Positions 36,195 to 44,458 of a stretch of DNA of 64,000 bases are shown here, in pieces. The DNA comes from an uncultured Faecalibacterium sp. (GTDB lineage: Bacteria > Bacillota > Clostridia > Oscillospirales > Ruminococcaceae). The stretch is taken from the NCBI GenBank assembly GCA_934511465.1, contig CAKSWG010000007.1, positions 8,536 through 72,535 of the forward strand, written 5' to 3'. Each line of letters starts with the position of its first letter. The stretch's first letter is position 1. A program made the position numbers and the translations under genes. The notes under the pieces were generated by a model. It searched no databases. It worked only from the letters and a program-made list of their open reading frames with translations, and was not told the origin of the DNA.

Positions 36195-37049
36195 TCAGAT
36201 GCTGGCTTTTTTGGCCGCGGCCTGCACCACATGGCCCACCAATACCGAGGTGGTCACTGTGCCTACGCCGCCGGGTACGGGCGTAATGGCGTCCACAATG
36301 GGTTCTGCTTCGACAAACTTCACGTCGCCGCACAGCTTGCCTTCTTCGTTTACATGGATGCCCACATCCACCACCGTCTGGCCCTCGCGCAGGCAGTCGG
36401 CGCCCACGGCACCCATTTTGCCCATGGCCACCACGATCACATCCGCCTCTTTGCAGAGGGCGGGCAGATTTTGTGTGTGGGAATTGCAGAGGGTCACGGT
36501 GGCGTTCTCGCGGTCCAGCATCATGGCGGCGGGCTTGCCTACCACAAGGCTGCGGCCTACCACGACAGCGCGTCTGCCGGAAAGCGGAATGTTATAATAC
36601 TTCAGGATCTCAAGACAGGCCTGCGCAGTGCAGGGCGCGTAGCCGAGGTCGGTATTGGTGAATACTCCGGCCAGTGATCCGTCCGTGATGCCGTCAATGT
36701 CCTTTTCCGGAGCCAGAGCTGCACGCACAGTGCGGTCGTCAAACTGTTTGGGCAGCGGACGGAACAGCAGACAGCCATGGATGGCATCCTCTGCGTTGAT
36801 CTCTGCAATCACTTTCAGCAGGTCGTCCTGAGAGGCGTCAGCGGGCAGCAGAAACTGCTTTACCTCCACGCCAACCTTGCCGCAGCGGGTCATGACGCCG
36901 CGCTCGTAGGAGAGGTCGTCCTCGCGCTCACCCACCCGCACCACAGCCAGCGTGGGGATGATGCCTTTTGCCTTGAGCTGTCCGCACAGTGCAGCGTTGC
37001 GCTCGTTCATGGCGGCCACAACGGGCGCGCCTTTTAAAATCGTTGCCAT
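36195..37049 (-). CDS. folD: Methylenetetrahydrofolate dehydrogenase/cyclohydrolase FolD
   Basis: A 284-residue bifunctional enzyme that interconverts methylene-, methenyl- and 10-formyl-tetrahydrofolate. Seen are the substrate-site segments LPLPKQ-like FRPLPKQFDD and EKDIDGIT, and the NAD(P) site VVVGRSLVVGKPAAMML. The usual catalytic YxxxK appears as DLSYERGVMTRC, with no Lys four residues after Tyr, unlike typical FolD. GAGGGA fixes the ATG at 37049. Last of three folate genes on the minus strand. Confidence 0.88.
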   Translation of the reverse strand: MATILKGAPVVAAMNERNAALCGQLKAKGIIPTLAVVRVGEREDDLSYERGVMTRCGKVGVEVKQFLLPADASQDDLLKVIAEINAEDAIHGCLLFRPLPKQFDDRTVRAALAPEKDIDGITDGSLAGVFTNTDLGYAPCTAQACLEILKYYNIPLSGRRAVVVGRSLVVGKPAAMMLDRENATVTLCNSHTQNLPALCKEADVIVVAMGKMGAVGADCLREGQTVVDVGIHVNEEGKLCGDVKFVEAEPIVDAITPVPGGVGTVTTSVLVGHVVQAAAKKASI

Positions 37050-37076
37050 AATACGTTCCCTCATTTGATTTTATTG

Positions 37077-37727
37077 TCAGAAGTTGCTTTGATATTTCGG
37101 ACGGAGTTTCTCTGTCACCGCTGCAAAAACGGCATCTGCCTTCGGCACGAATTCATCCAGCAGTTTGTCCGCTTTTGCGTCCAGCTCAGCCGCATGTATG
37201 CGGTCTGCCATCAGCTTTGTGTTGATGAACACATTCAGGCTTGCGGCCTGCAAGGCGGCCTTGCACAGCGCAGCAGCACAGCCCGCATCGGAAACGGCCA
37301 GCACACTGCCTTTGGCGGCATATTCTTCCACAAGGGCAATACCCTCGGCGCATTTTGCCATGATGTCCAGCGGCACGGCGCAGGCGGAATCCAGTGCTTT
37401 TTCCAGCACGGCGGCCTTGTGCGCGGCCTGTTCCGGAGTTTCCTTTGGCAGGCCGTAAGCTGCGGCCAGCGGCGCAAAGGCTTCGGCGTCAGCCTGCACC
37501 AAGGCTTCCAGCTCCCGGCGCAGGGCGTCGGCCTTGTTGTTCAGGGCCTGAATGTCTGCTTCCACAGCGGTATATTTCTTTTTGCCGGTGGTCAGATTGC
37601 CCACCATGTTGCCCAGTGCCACACCGGCGGCACCCACCAGCGCCGCCGCACCGCCGCCGCCCGGCGTGGGCGCTTTGCCGGCCAGCTCTGTGAGAAACTC
37701 CTCGCAGCTCAACTTGGTCATTTCCAT
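37077..37727 (-). CDS. fchA: Cyclodeaminase/cyclohydrolase family protein (formiminotransferase-cyclodeaminase)
   Basis: A 216-residue all-helical protein with the family opening TPGGGGAAALVGAAGVALG and a central LVQADAEAF. Members are formimino-THF cyclodeaminases or methenyl-THF cyclohydrolases. Placed between a 5-formyl-THF cyclo-ligase and folD, it very likely makes or uses methenyl-THF. GAGGGG 9 nt upstream supports the ATG at 37727. It overlaps the upstream gene by 10 nt. Confidence 0.9.
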   Translation of the reverse strand: MEMTKLSCEEFLTELAGKAPTPGGGGAAALVGAAGVALGNMVGNLTTGKKKYTAVEADIQALNNKADALRRELEALVQADAEAFAPLAAAYGLPKETPEQAAHKAAVLEKALDSACAVPLDIMAKCAEGIALVEEYAAKGSVLAVSDAGCAAALCKAALQAASLNVFINTKLMADRIHAAELDAKADKLLDEFVPKADAVFAAVTEKLRPKYQSNF

Positions 37728-38290
37728 TGGTAAATACCCCTCTCTGTTACATAGGCGTCCAGCCGCTGATCGTGCTCGTCCACGGCGGCGTGTTCCACCC
37801 GCTGTACCTCAAATGCAATGCCGATCTTCACCGCGTTTTTACAACTGGGGAGATACCGGTCATAGTAGCCCTTGCCCATGCCGACCCGGAAGCAGTCCGC
37901 ATCAAAAGCCGTGCAGGGCACAAGGACCAGCTCCAGCGTTTCTGGCAGCAGGATCTCCGACCGGCTCAGGATGGGGGTGCGGATGCCATACTGTCCCACC
38001 TCCCAGCCGTCCGAGCCGGGCACAGCGGCGGTAAGGGAATATTCCTCGCCGCACACCGGATAGGCCAGCGTTTTGCCTTGCGCCTGCGCCTTTTCCGCAA
38101 AGGCAGAAAGGTCGGCTTCAGAGCCAAACGCCGCATACAGCAGGATGGTCTGCGCATTCTGCACGGCATCCAGCTGCCAGAGGTTCGCGCACAGGGCTTT
38201 GTTTGCGGCGGAACGCACTTCCGGCGCAAGAGCCTTGCGGGCGGCACGGCCTGCCTTGCGCTGGGCCTGCTTTTCTTCGATGACCGTCAC
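37718..38290 (-). CDS. 5-formyltetrahydrofolate cyclo-ligase
   Basis: A 190-residue enzyme that converts 5-formyl-THF plus ATP to methenyl-THF. The ATP and Mg region has VPCTAFDADCFRVGMGKGYYDRYL, the strongest family signature, and an N-terminal basic helix (KAGRAARKAL). I use the GTG at 38290 since GAGG lies 9 nt upstream; the longer ATG frame starts in the promoter region. First gene of the folate operon, head-to-head with glyA. Confidence 0.9.
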   Translation of the reverse strand: MTVIEEKQAQRKAGRAARKALAPEVRSAANKALCANLWQLDAVQNAQTILLYAAFGSEADLSAFAEKAQAQGKTLAYPVCGEEYSLTAAVPGSDGWEVGQYGIRTPILSRSEILLPETLELVLVPCTAFDADCFRVGMGKGYYDRYLPSCKNAVKIGIAFEVQRVEHAAVDEHDQRLDAYVTERGIYQWK

Positions 38291-38416
38291 CGGAAAACAC
38301 CTCGCTTCATTTATGACCGGACTGACCTGAAAAATATACAAAAACGACACTGCATTTTTATACAAGTATAATAAACACTTCAGACGAAAAAAGCAAGCCT
38401 TTTGTCAAAATGGAAG

Positions 38417-38445
38417 TTGAAGATTCTACAGCTTTCTGCTATGAT
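38417..38445 (+). promoter_or_regulatory. Promoter of glyA
   Basis: TTGAAG (38417-38422), 17 nt, TATGAT (38440-38445), about 85 nt before the start codon. The leader contains a small TCCGG/CCGGA hairpin (38499-38516) but no riboswitch I recognise. Confidence 0.6.
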
Positions 38446-38532
38446 AAGAAAAAGCAATTCGGTTCGTGCGCGGAGCAGGGTGGCTTGAAGAAATCCGGGG
38501 CTTTCTCCGGAAATTGAGAGGGGTAGAATATT

Positions 38533-39786
38533 ATGTACAACGAAATGATGGACACCATTGGTCTGGTAAACACCGTAGACCCGGAGCTGGCCGCAGCCAT
38601 GGACCGCGAGCTGGACCGTCAGCGCCAGAACATCGAGCTGATCGCCAGCGAGAACATCGTCTCTCCGGCTGTCATGGCTGCAATGGGCAGCGTGCTCACC
38701 AATAAGTACGCTGAGGGCCTGCCCGGCAAGCGCTACTATGGCGGCTGCGTCTACGTGGACGAGGTGGAGAACATTGCCATTCAGCGTGCCTGCAAACTGT
38801 TCGGCGCAAAGTACGCCAATGTGCAGCCGCACTCCGGCGCACAGGCCAATCTGGCTGTTTATTTTGCTCTGCTGGATCTGGGCGATACCGTCATGGGCAT
38901 GGACCTGTCGCAGGGCGGCCATCTGACCCACGGCTCTCCGGTGAATATGTCCGGCAAGAACTATAACTTCGTCTCCTACGGCGTCAATGCTGATGGCGTG
39001 ATCGACTACGCTGAGCTGGAAAAGCAGGTCAAGAAGGTGCGCCCCAAGCTGATCGTGGCCGGCGCATCCGCATATCCCCGCGCCATCGATTTTGAGAAGA
39101 TCGCTGAGATCGCGCATGGCTACGGCGCTTTCCTGATGGTGGATATGGCCCACATCGCCGGTCTGGTGGCAGGCGGCCAGCACCAGAGCCCCGTGCCTTA
39201 TGCAGACGTTGTCACCACTACCACTCACAAGACTCTGCGCGGCCCCCGCGGCGGCCTGATCCTCACCAACAACCCTATCCTTGCAAAGCGCATCAACTCT
39301 GCCGTGTTCCCCGGCACGCAGGGCGGCCCGCTGGAGCACGTGATCGCCGCAAAGGCTGTTTGCTTTGGCGAGGCCCTCAAGCCTGAGTTTAAGGAATATG
39401 CACGCAAGATCGTGGAGAACGCACAGGCTCTGGCTGCTGAGCTGCAAGCTCGCGGCGTCAAGCTGGTGTCCGGCGGCACCGATAACCACCTGATGCTCAT
39501 CGACCTGCGCGACGAAGAGTGTACCGGCAAAGAGCTGGAAGCCCGTCTGGACAGCGTGCACATCACTGCCAATAAGAACACTGTCCCCGGCGAGACCCGC
39601 AGCCCGTTCGTCACCTCCGGCGTGCGTCTGGGTACCCCGGCTGTCACCACCCGCGGTATGGGTACTGCGGAGATGAAGGTGATCGCAGACTGCATCGCAG
39701 ACTGCATCTGGCACTACGACGAGAAAAAAGACGAGATCAGCGGCCGTGTGCTCAAACTGACCCACGATTTCCCGCTGTATCAGTAA
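38533..39786 (+). CDS. glyA: Serine hydroxymethyltransferase
   Basis: A 417-residue PLP enzyme that interconverts serine and glycine with methylene-THF. Seen are the [14 protein letters not shown] opening, the YYGG tetrahydrofolate/PLP region (PGKRYYGGC), Asp and His of [11 protein letters not shown], and PLP-binding Lys233 in [22 protein letters not shown] is 9 nt before the ATG. It feeds one-carbon units to the divergent folate operon. Confidence 0.97.
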   Translation: MYNEMMDTIGLVNTVDPELAAAMDRELDRQRQNIELIASENIVSPAVMAAMGSVLTNKYAEGLPGKRYYGGCVYVDEVENIAIQRACKLFGAKYANVQPHSGAQANLAVYFALLDLGDTVMGMDLSQGGHLTHGSPVNMSGKNYNFVSYGVNADGVIDYAELEKQVKKVRPKLIVAGASAYPRAIDFEKIAEIAHGYGAFLMVDMAHIAGLVAGGQHQSPVPYADVVTTTTHKTLRGPRGGLILTNNPILAKRINSAVFPGTQGGPLEHVIAAKAVCFGEALKPEFKEYARKIVENAQALAAELQARGVKLVSGGTDNHLMLIDLRDEECTGKELEARLDSVHITANKNTVPGETRSPFVTSGVRLGTPAVTTRGMGTAEMKVIADCIADCIWHYDEKKDEISGRVLKLTHDFPLYQ

Positions 39787-39803
39787 GCAGCACTTCAGTT
39801 TTA

Positions 39804-39842
39804 AAAGAGGAAGAGTTTTGCGGCTCTTCCTCTTTCTTTTTT
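39804..39842 (+). terminator. Terminator of glyA
   Basis: AAAGAGGAAGAG (39804-39815) pairs perfectly with CTCTTCCTCTTT (39824-39835), followed by a T-rich run. Confidence 0.9.
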
Positions 39843-39889
39843 GCGCTGGTTGTGCTACCATAAAAACAGCAGTAAAAGGAGTGCAGAGC

Positions 39890-40405
39890 ATGGAACGGAG
39901 CGGGCTTTTACATCTTTATTATGGGGACGGCAAGGGCAAGACCACTGCCGCCATGGGCCTTGCCCTGCGGGCGCTGGGCAGCGGCAAAAAGGTGGTGGTT
40001 CTGCAATTCCTGAAAGGGAGCAAAAGCGGCGAGGTACCGCTTCTGGAACAGCTGGGCGCAAAAATCTACCGGGGCAAAGCCGGGCAGAAATTTGTGTTCC
40101 AGATGAATGAGGAGGAAAAGGCTGCTACCCGCCAGCTGCAAAATGCAAATCTCACTGCTGCTGCGGCGGATGAAGCTGACCTTCTCATTTTGGATGAAGC
40201 GGGCAGCGCGTGGGAGCTGGATATGGTGGACAAAGCCCTGCTGCAAAAAGCTGTTCTGGCCCGGCCCGCCGGGCAGGAGTGCGTGCTGACAGCCCATGCT
40301 GCGCCGCAGTGGATGCTGGACGCTGCCGATTACGTGACCGAGATGAAATGCCGCCGGCACCCGTACCAAAAGGGCATTGCTGCCCGGCAGGGCATTGAGT
40401 ATTGA
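39890..40405 (+). CDS. Cob(I)yrinic acid a,c-diamide adenosyltransferase (CobO/BtuR family)
   Basis: A 171-residue enzyme that attaches the adenosyl group of ATP to corrinoid cobalt, making coenzyme B12. The P-loop YYGDGKGKTTAAMG lies at residues 8-21, followed by VVVLQFLKGSKSGEV and LILDEAGSAW. I use the ATG at 39890 after AAAAGGAG; the upstream frame lies in the glyA terminator. It follows glyA but has no other cobalamin gene beside it, so it probably salvages corrinoids. Confidence 0.92.
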   Translation: MERSGLLHLYYGDGKGKTTAAMGLALRALGSGKKVVVLQFLKGSKSGEVPLLEQLGAKIYRGKAGQKFVFQMNEEEKAATRQLQNANLTAAAADEADLLILDEAGSAWELDMVDKALLQKAVLARPAGQECVLTAHAAPQWMLDAADYVTEMKCRRHPYQKGIAARQGIEY

Positions 40406-40433
40406 CGCAAACACCGGATGGGGGTATTTTTTG

Positions 40434-40474
40434 TCTTGCATTTATCCCACCGGTGTGATATGATAAATGCAAGA
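40434..40474 (+). promoter_or_regulatory. Promoter embedded in a 13-bp inverted repeat
   Basis: TCTTGCATTTATC (40434-40446) and GATAAATGCAAGA (40462-40474) are perfect inverse copies around a 15-nt centre that itself contains CACCGGTG. The arms overlay TTGCAT (40436-40441) and TATGAT (40459-40464), which are 17 nt apart. Because the predicted start is near 40471, the repeat is DNA-level dyad symmetry across the promoter rather than an RNA hairpin, as for a repressor operator. Confidence 0.55.
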
Positions 40475-40565
40475 AATCACGCGTGCATATTTGAGCTGGC
40501 CCACCACAAAAACAGGGAACTGCTCCGCACCGCTGCCGGGGCAGACCCTTGGCAGCGTTTTGTTT
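40471..40565 (+). ncRNA. Predicted short transcript (~95 nt) or attenuated leader
   Basis: The stretch between the promoter at 40436-40464 and the strong terminator at 40531-40565 has no coding frame with a ribosome site. It would make a short RNA, or a leader of the CopZ-like gene if the terminator is read through. No known family (6S, cobalamin, metal riboswitch) is recognised. Confidence 0.35.
40531..40565 (+). terminator. Terminator or attenuator upstream of the CopZ-like gene
   Basis: CGCTGCCGGG (40531-40540) pairs with CCC-TT-GGCAGCG (40546-40557) with a 2-nt bulge and GCAGA loop, followed by TTTTGTTT. It lies 75 nt before the next start codon. Confidence 0.75.
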
Positions 40566-40592
40566 GAAGTGGCAGTTAGCAAATACTAACAT
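40564..40592 (+). promoter_or_regulatory. Second promoter with GTTAG-N6-CTAAC operator
   Basis: TTGAAG (40564-40569), 17 nt, TAACAT (40587-40592). The dyad GTTAG (40575-40579), 6 nt, CTAAC (40586-40590) covers the -10. TTAG/CTAA half-sites recall DtxR/IdeR-type metal-regulator boxes, which would fit a metal-binding protein downstream. This is pattern similarity only. Confidence 0.4.
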
Positions 40593-40639
40593 CTCTGCCC
40601 GGCCGGGCTGTGTACGCACAAGATCTGGAGGGGAATAAA

Positions 40640-40900
40640 ATGATTGAAACGATCGTAAAAGTAGATGGTATGATGTGCGGCATGTGCGAGAGCCATGTCA
40701 ACGAAGCCGTGCGCAAGGCTTTCCCGGAGGCAAAAAAAGTTGCATCCTCGCAGGCTAAAGGCCAGACGGTGATCCACTCCGAACAGCCGCTGGATGAGCA
40801 GAAGCTGCGGGATGCCATCAATGCCACCGGCTATGAGGTCAAAGGCGTAAAGAGTGCACCTTACGAGAAGAAGGGCTTCTTCTCGTTTTTGAAAAAGTAA
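40640..40900 (+). CDS. Heavy-metal-associated (HMA) domain protein, CopZ-like metallochaperone
   Basis: An 86-residue cytosolic protein with one HMA ferredoxin-like domain: the metal-binding GMMCGMCESHV (Cys14 and Cys17), the second helix and the ATGYEV ending. After residue 68 an extra tail (KGVKSAPYEKKGFFSFLKK) is basic and aromatic. GGAGGGG 6 nt upstream sets the ATG. Family members carry copper(I) to P-type ATPases; none is encoded here. It sits directly before a Rossmann protein, 35 nt away. Confidence 0.85.
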   Translation: MIETIVKVDGMMCGMCESHVNEAVRKAFPEAKKVASSQAKGQTVIHSEQPLDEQKLRDAINATGYEVKGVKSAPYEKKGFFSFLKK

Positions 40901-40935
40901 GCAAACCTTCATACACATAAGGGAGGCGTATCGGA

Positions 40936-41886
40936 ATGAGGATCTTGGTTTACGGTGCAGGCGTTTTGGGCTGTGAGCTGGCCCATGTGCTGATGCAGAA
41001 CAAGAAGAACGTTGTCACGCTGCTTGCGCGCGGCGAGTGGAAGGAAATGATCGACCAGAAGGGTCTGGTCATTCGTCACTGGGCACAGCATAAAACCACG
41101 ACGGAACACATAAAAACAATCGATACGCTTGCGCCGGATGATTTTTATGATCTTGTCTTTGTGGTCATGCAGGCCGGCCAGCTGCCGGATGTTCTCCCCG
41201 TGCTCAAGGCGAACAAGAGCACGTATTTTGTGTTTGTGGGCAACAACCCCCACGCAAAACAGGTGCTGGAGTTTATGCAGCGCCCGGCGGATAAAATTGC
41301 ATTCGGCTTTCAGGGTACAGCCGGCCACCGCGAGCACGACCATGTGGTCAGCGTGTATATGAATCCCGGTATGACGGTAGGCGGTGCGACCACTCCGCTT
41401 TCCGGCACCTTCCGCACCCGGCTCAAAACGGCATTTGACGGCGCAAAGTACAAGCTGACCTTCTACAGCGATATGGACGAGTGGCTCAAGTGCCACATTG
41501 CACTTATCCTGCCGGTGTGCTATGTGTGCTATGCCTGCAACGGCGATCTGCACCGTGCCACCAAGCAGCAGCGCGGCGCCATTCTGGACGCCGCTTACGA
41601 AGCCTGCCTGATGCTCAAAGATGCGGGCATTCCGGTAAACAACGCGGAAAACACCGACTATTACAAGCCCGGCGCGCCGGGCCGCCGCCGCATGGAAGCT
41701 ATGGTGTTTGCCATGGCCAAAACACCGCTGGGCAAGCTGTGTGCGTCCGATCACGCCATGCACGCTGTGGCCGAGATGAAGTATCTGGACGAAGCCTTTG
41801 AGGCCCTGCGCAAACAGGCCGGCACGGCAATGCCTATGTGGGAAAAGCTGCGCACGGATATGCCTGCATGGAGCAGCTTGAAATGA
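40936..41886 (+). CDS. Ketopantoate reductase-like (ApbA/PanE family) oxidoreductase
   Basis: A 316-residue protein with an N-terminal NADP Rossmann fold (LVYGAGVLGCELA) and a helical C-terminal domain, the layout of 2-dehydropantoate 2-reductase. It could provide pantoate for coenzyme A, but the family has many members of unknown substrate. No pantothenate gene is nearby. Likely cotranscribed with the CopZ-like gene. Confidence 0.75.
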   Translation: MRILVYGAGVLGCELAHVLMQNKKNVVTLLARGEWKEMIDQKGLVIRHWAQHKTTTEHIKTIDTLAPDDFYDLVFVVMQAGQLPDVLPVLKANKSTYFVFVGNNPHAKQVLEFMQRPADKIAFGFQGTAGHREHDHVVSVYMNPGMTVGGATTPLSGTFRTRLKTAFDGAKYKLTFYSDMDEWLKCHIALILPVCYVCYACNGDLHRATKQQRGAILDAAYEACLMLKDAGIPVNNAENTDYYKPGAPGRRRMEAMVFAMAKTPLGKLCASDHAMHAVAEMKYLDEAFEALRKQAGTAMPMWEKLRTDMPAWSSLK

Positions 41887-41908
41887 GCAGTTTGAAATAA
41901 GCGGAACC

Positions 41909-41948
41909 AAAAAATGAGAAGCCGTATTTTTACAGCTTCTCATTTTTT
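41909..41948. terminator. Bidirectional terminator between the PanE-like and helicase genes
   Basis: A perfect 14-bp repeat (41909-41922 with 41935-41948) with six A and six T at the feet. Its right arm overlaps the helicase stop codon. Confidence 0.92.
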
Positions 41949-44432
41949 ATGCCAGAAATCTTGCAGCGCGTCCGTCAGTTCATCGGCATTGCGCAGATAC
42001 CGGATGTGCCGCCAGTGCGGCGGGAACAGCCGGGTATACTCTGACCGGGCAAAGCGGTCATCCAGTAAAAGCACGACGCCCTGATCTTTCGGTGTGCGGA
42101 TCACACGTCCTGCCGCCTGCAACACCTTGTTCATGCCGGGATAACGGTAGGCATAGTCGAAGCCGGAACCGTTCTGCGCATCGTAGTAAATGCGCAGCAT
42201 TTCCTGCCGGGGGTTCACCTGCGGCAGGCCTACGCCCACGATAGCGCACCCGATCAGCCTTGAGCCCGCAAGGTCCACACCCTCGCCAAAGATACCGCCC
42301 ATCACACCAAAACCCAGCAGCGTTTCTTTGGGCTCGGGCACAAACTGCGCCAGAAACGCGTCCCGTGCGGCATCATCCAACCGGCTTTCCTGCACGATGG
42401 TGCGCAGCTTTGGGTACCGTGCGGCAAAATCCTCGTGCACCTGCCGCAGATAGGCATAGCTTGGGAAAAACGCCAGATAATTTCCGGTCCGGCTTTCTGC
42501 CATCCGGGCCAGTGCGTCCGAAACGGCCTGCACGCTGGCCTCCCGGTCACGGTAGCGGGTGGAGATATTCGGCAGGCAATACAGGCCGAGATTTTCTGCC
42601 GGGAAAGGGCTTTCCAGCGCCACCGCCCGGGCATCGGCGCTGCCCAGTACGCTGCGGTAAAAGGAGGGCGGTGCCAGCGTTGCGCTGAACAATGCAGCGC
42701 TGCGCCCGGCTGCAAGGCTTGCGTCCACAAAGGGGGCAGGGTCCAGACAGAGAAGATGCAGCTCCAGCTCACTGCCGTGGACGGTAAGCTGGGTGACAAA
42801 ATGGCTGTCGTACCGCTCAGCCGCGCGGGCGATATCCTGAATTGCAAAATACAGCTCCAGCATCTGGGCGTGGGCGTCGGCATCCGGATTTGTCTCCAGC
42901 CAGTTCTGCAAAGGTGCCTGCACCGCCCGCAGCGGGCTGAGCAAGGCAGATGGAAGCTCCTGCAAAAACACGGTGCCGTCCTGTGCATACAGCGGCTGCG
43001 GCAGCTCAAAGGCGGGCGGTGCATCCTTCGCCAGAAGGCTGGTCTGAGCAGCATCGCTTTCCGGTGGAGCGGGCTGGCTGCGGCGCGGCGCAAGGCGTGC
43101 ACAGGCCTTCCGCGCTTCCAACAGAGTCTTGTCGGCGCGGGTCAGCGCAGTTTTGAGAGCACTTTTGCCTTTGCCGAGCGCGCGTTTTGCATCGGTCAGG
43201 CTGCTTTTGGCAAAATATGCTGAATACATGGCCCGGGCGCGGTCCGGCAGGTTGTGTGCTTCGTCGATCAAAAACAGCCAGTCGCCGGGCGCATCAAAGA
43301 ACCGCCGAAGATGCACCACCGGGTCAAACAGGTAATTATAGTCGCCAATGATCACATCACACCATTCGCTCAGGTCCAGCCCCAGCTCAAAGGGACACAC
43401 CGAAAACTGCTCTGCAACCTCGGCCAGCGCTGCACGGCTGAAACTGCCTGAACCATCCAGCAGGGCTGTCAGTGCGTCTTTGACACGGTCGTAGTAGCCG
43501 TTAGCATAGGGACAAAGCTCCGGCAGACAGGCGGGATGTCCTTCTGCGTCCGGGTGCAGGCAGACTTTTTCCTTTGCGGTCAGGGTCACGCTGCGCAGGG
43601 CAAGGCCGGGCTGCGCAGCGTGCAGGCGGGCAAGTGCGTCCTCGGCAGCAGCCTGCGTCGTATTGCGGGCGGTGAGGTAAAACAGTTTTTCGCCGCTGCC
43701 CTCGGCCATGGCCTTTAAAGCGGGGAAGAGTACACTCATGGTCTTGCCGATGCCCGTGGGCGCCTGACAGAACAGCCGTGTGCCGCCCTTGCGGCCAGCT
43801 TCCTTGCCGGTGCGGCAGGCGCGGTAGACTTCGCCCGCCAGCGCGCGCTGCCCGGGACGGTACTGCGCAAATGGAAACGGCAATTCCGTAAGACTTTGAG
43901 TGCGGGCCTTAGCCCAGTGCAGCTGCCGCTGTGCCCATGGCACATACTGGCATAGGAGTTCGTGCAGGAATTGCTCCAGCTCCTGCTGGGAAAAATGGCG
44001 CACAAAGCGGATGATCTGGTTCGTGTCCACCTGATAATAGGTGAGCTGGATGCTCATCTCCGGCAGGTTTTGCTGTGCGGCATAAATGGCACCATATACC
44101 ATGCCCTGTGCCCAATGGCAGGGGTTCATGTCCTCGGTGATCGCATCAAAAGGCACTGTGGTGGTTTTGATCTCGTCGATCACCACAGTACCGTTTTTAT
44201 TGGTAAAAATACCGTCGGCCCGGCCTTCCAGCGTGAACGTGATACCGTCAACCTCATGGTCGGAGGAAAGCGATACTTCGGCTTCGTAGCCTTCACCGGC
44301 AGCCTTTTGCAGTTTGCGGTGGATGCGCGCACCTTCCAGCGCACGGTCAAAGCCGGTGAATCGGCTGTCGATGCTGCCGGTGCGCAGCAGAAACTCCACC
44401 AGCTGCCGGATGGGCAGACGGATATTTGCCAA
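41940..44432 (-). CDS. DinG/XPD-family ATP-dependent DNA helicase with N-terminal PD-(D/E)XK nuclease domain
   Basis: An 830-residue protein. The N-terminal 150 residues look like a RecB/Cas4-type nuclease: His38 in GARIHRK, Asp73 in GRADGI, Glu87-x-Lys89 in DEIKTT, and the Q-x3-Y motif Gln109/Tyr113. The superfamily 2 helicase follows: Walker A APTGIGKT (Lys230), four Fe-S-type cysteines (291, 302, 307, 346), DEAH in LIDEAHNLPDRA, and late motifs GVDLAGSRL and QAAGRVIRTPKD. The start is the TTG at 44432, 8 nt after GGAGGT. Likely a DNA repair nuclease-helicase. Confidence 0.88.
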   Translation of the reverse strand: MANIRLPIRQLVEFLLRTGSIDSRFTGFDRALEGARIHRKLQKAAGEGYEAEVSLSSDHEVDGITFTLEGRADGIFTNKNGTVVIDEIKTTTVPFDAITEDMNPCHWAQGMVYGAIYAAQQNLPEMSIQLTYYQVDTNQIIRFVRHFSQQELEQFLHELLCQYVPWAQRQLHWAKARTQSLTELPFPFAQYRPGQRALAGEVYRACRTGKEAGRKGGTRLFCQAPTGIGKTMSVLFPALKAMAEGSGEKLFYLTARNTTQAAAEDALARLHAAQPGLALRSVTLTAKEKVCLHPDAEGHPACLPELCPYANGYYDRVKDALTALLDGSGSFSRAALAEVAEQFSVCPFELGLDLSEWCDVIIGDYNYLFDPVVHLRRFFDAPGDWLFLIDEAHNLPDRARAMYSAYFAKSSLTDAKRALGKGKSALKTALTRADKTLLEARKACARLAPRRSQPAPPESDAAQTSLLAKDAPPAFELPQPLYAQDGTVFLQELPSALLSPLRAVQAPLQNWLETNPDADAHAQMLELYFAIQDIARAAERYDSHFVTQLTVHGSELELHLLCLDPAPFVDASLAAGRSAALFSATLAPPSFYRSVLGSADARAVALESPFPAENLGLYCLPNISTRYRDREASVQAVSDALARMAESRTGNYLAFFPSYAYLRQVHEDFAARYPKLRTIVQESRLDDAARDAFLAQFVPEPKETLLGFGVMGGIFGEGVDLAGSRLIGCAIVGVGLPQVNPRQEMLRIYYDAQNGSGFDYAYRYPGMNKVLQAAGRVIRTPKDQGVVLLLDDRFARSEYTRLFPPHWRHIRYLRNADELTDALQDFWHKK

Positions 44433-44458
44433 AGCATTTCACCTCCGTTCAAATCGTA

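Noticed and set aside
38446..38532. Tetrahydrofolate or glycine riboswitch upstream of glyA
   Set aside because: The leader is under 90 nt and lacks the conserved segments of either class; only a small 5-bp hairpin is visible.
39787..39889. Cobalamin riboswitch before the adenosyltransferase
   Set aside because: The space is about 100 nt and is mostly the glyA terminator; no B12-box sequence is present.
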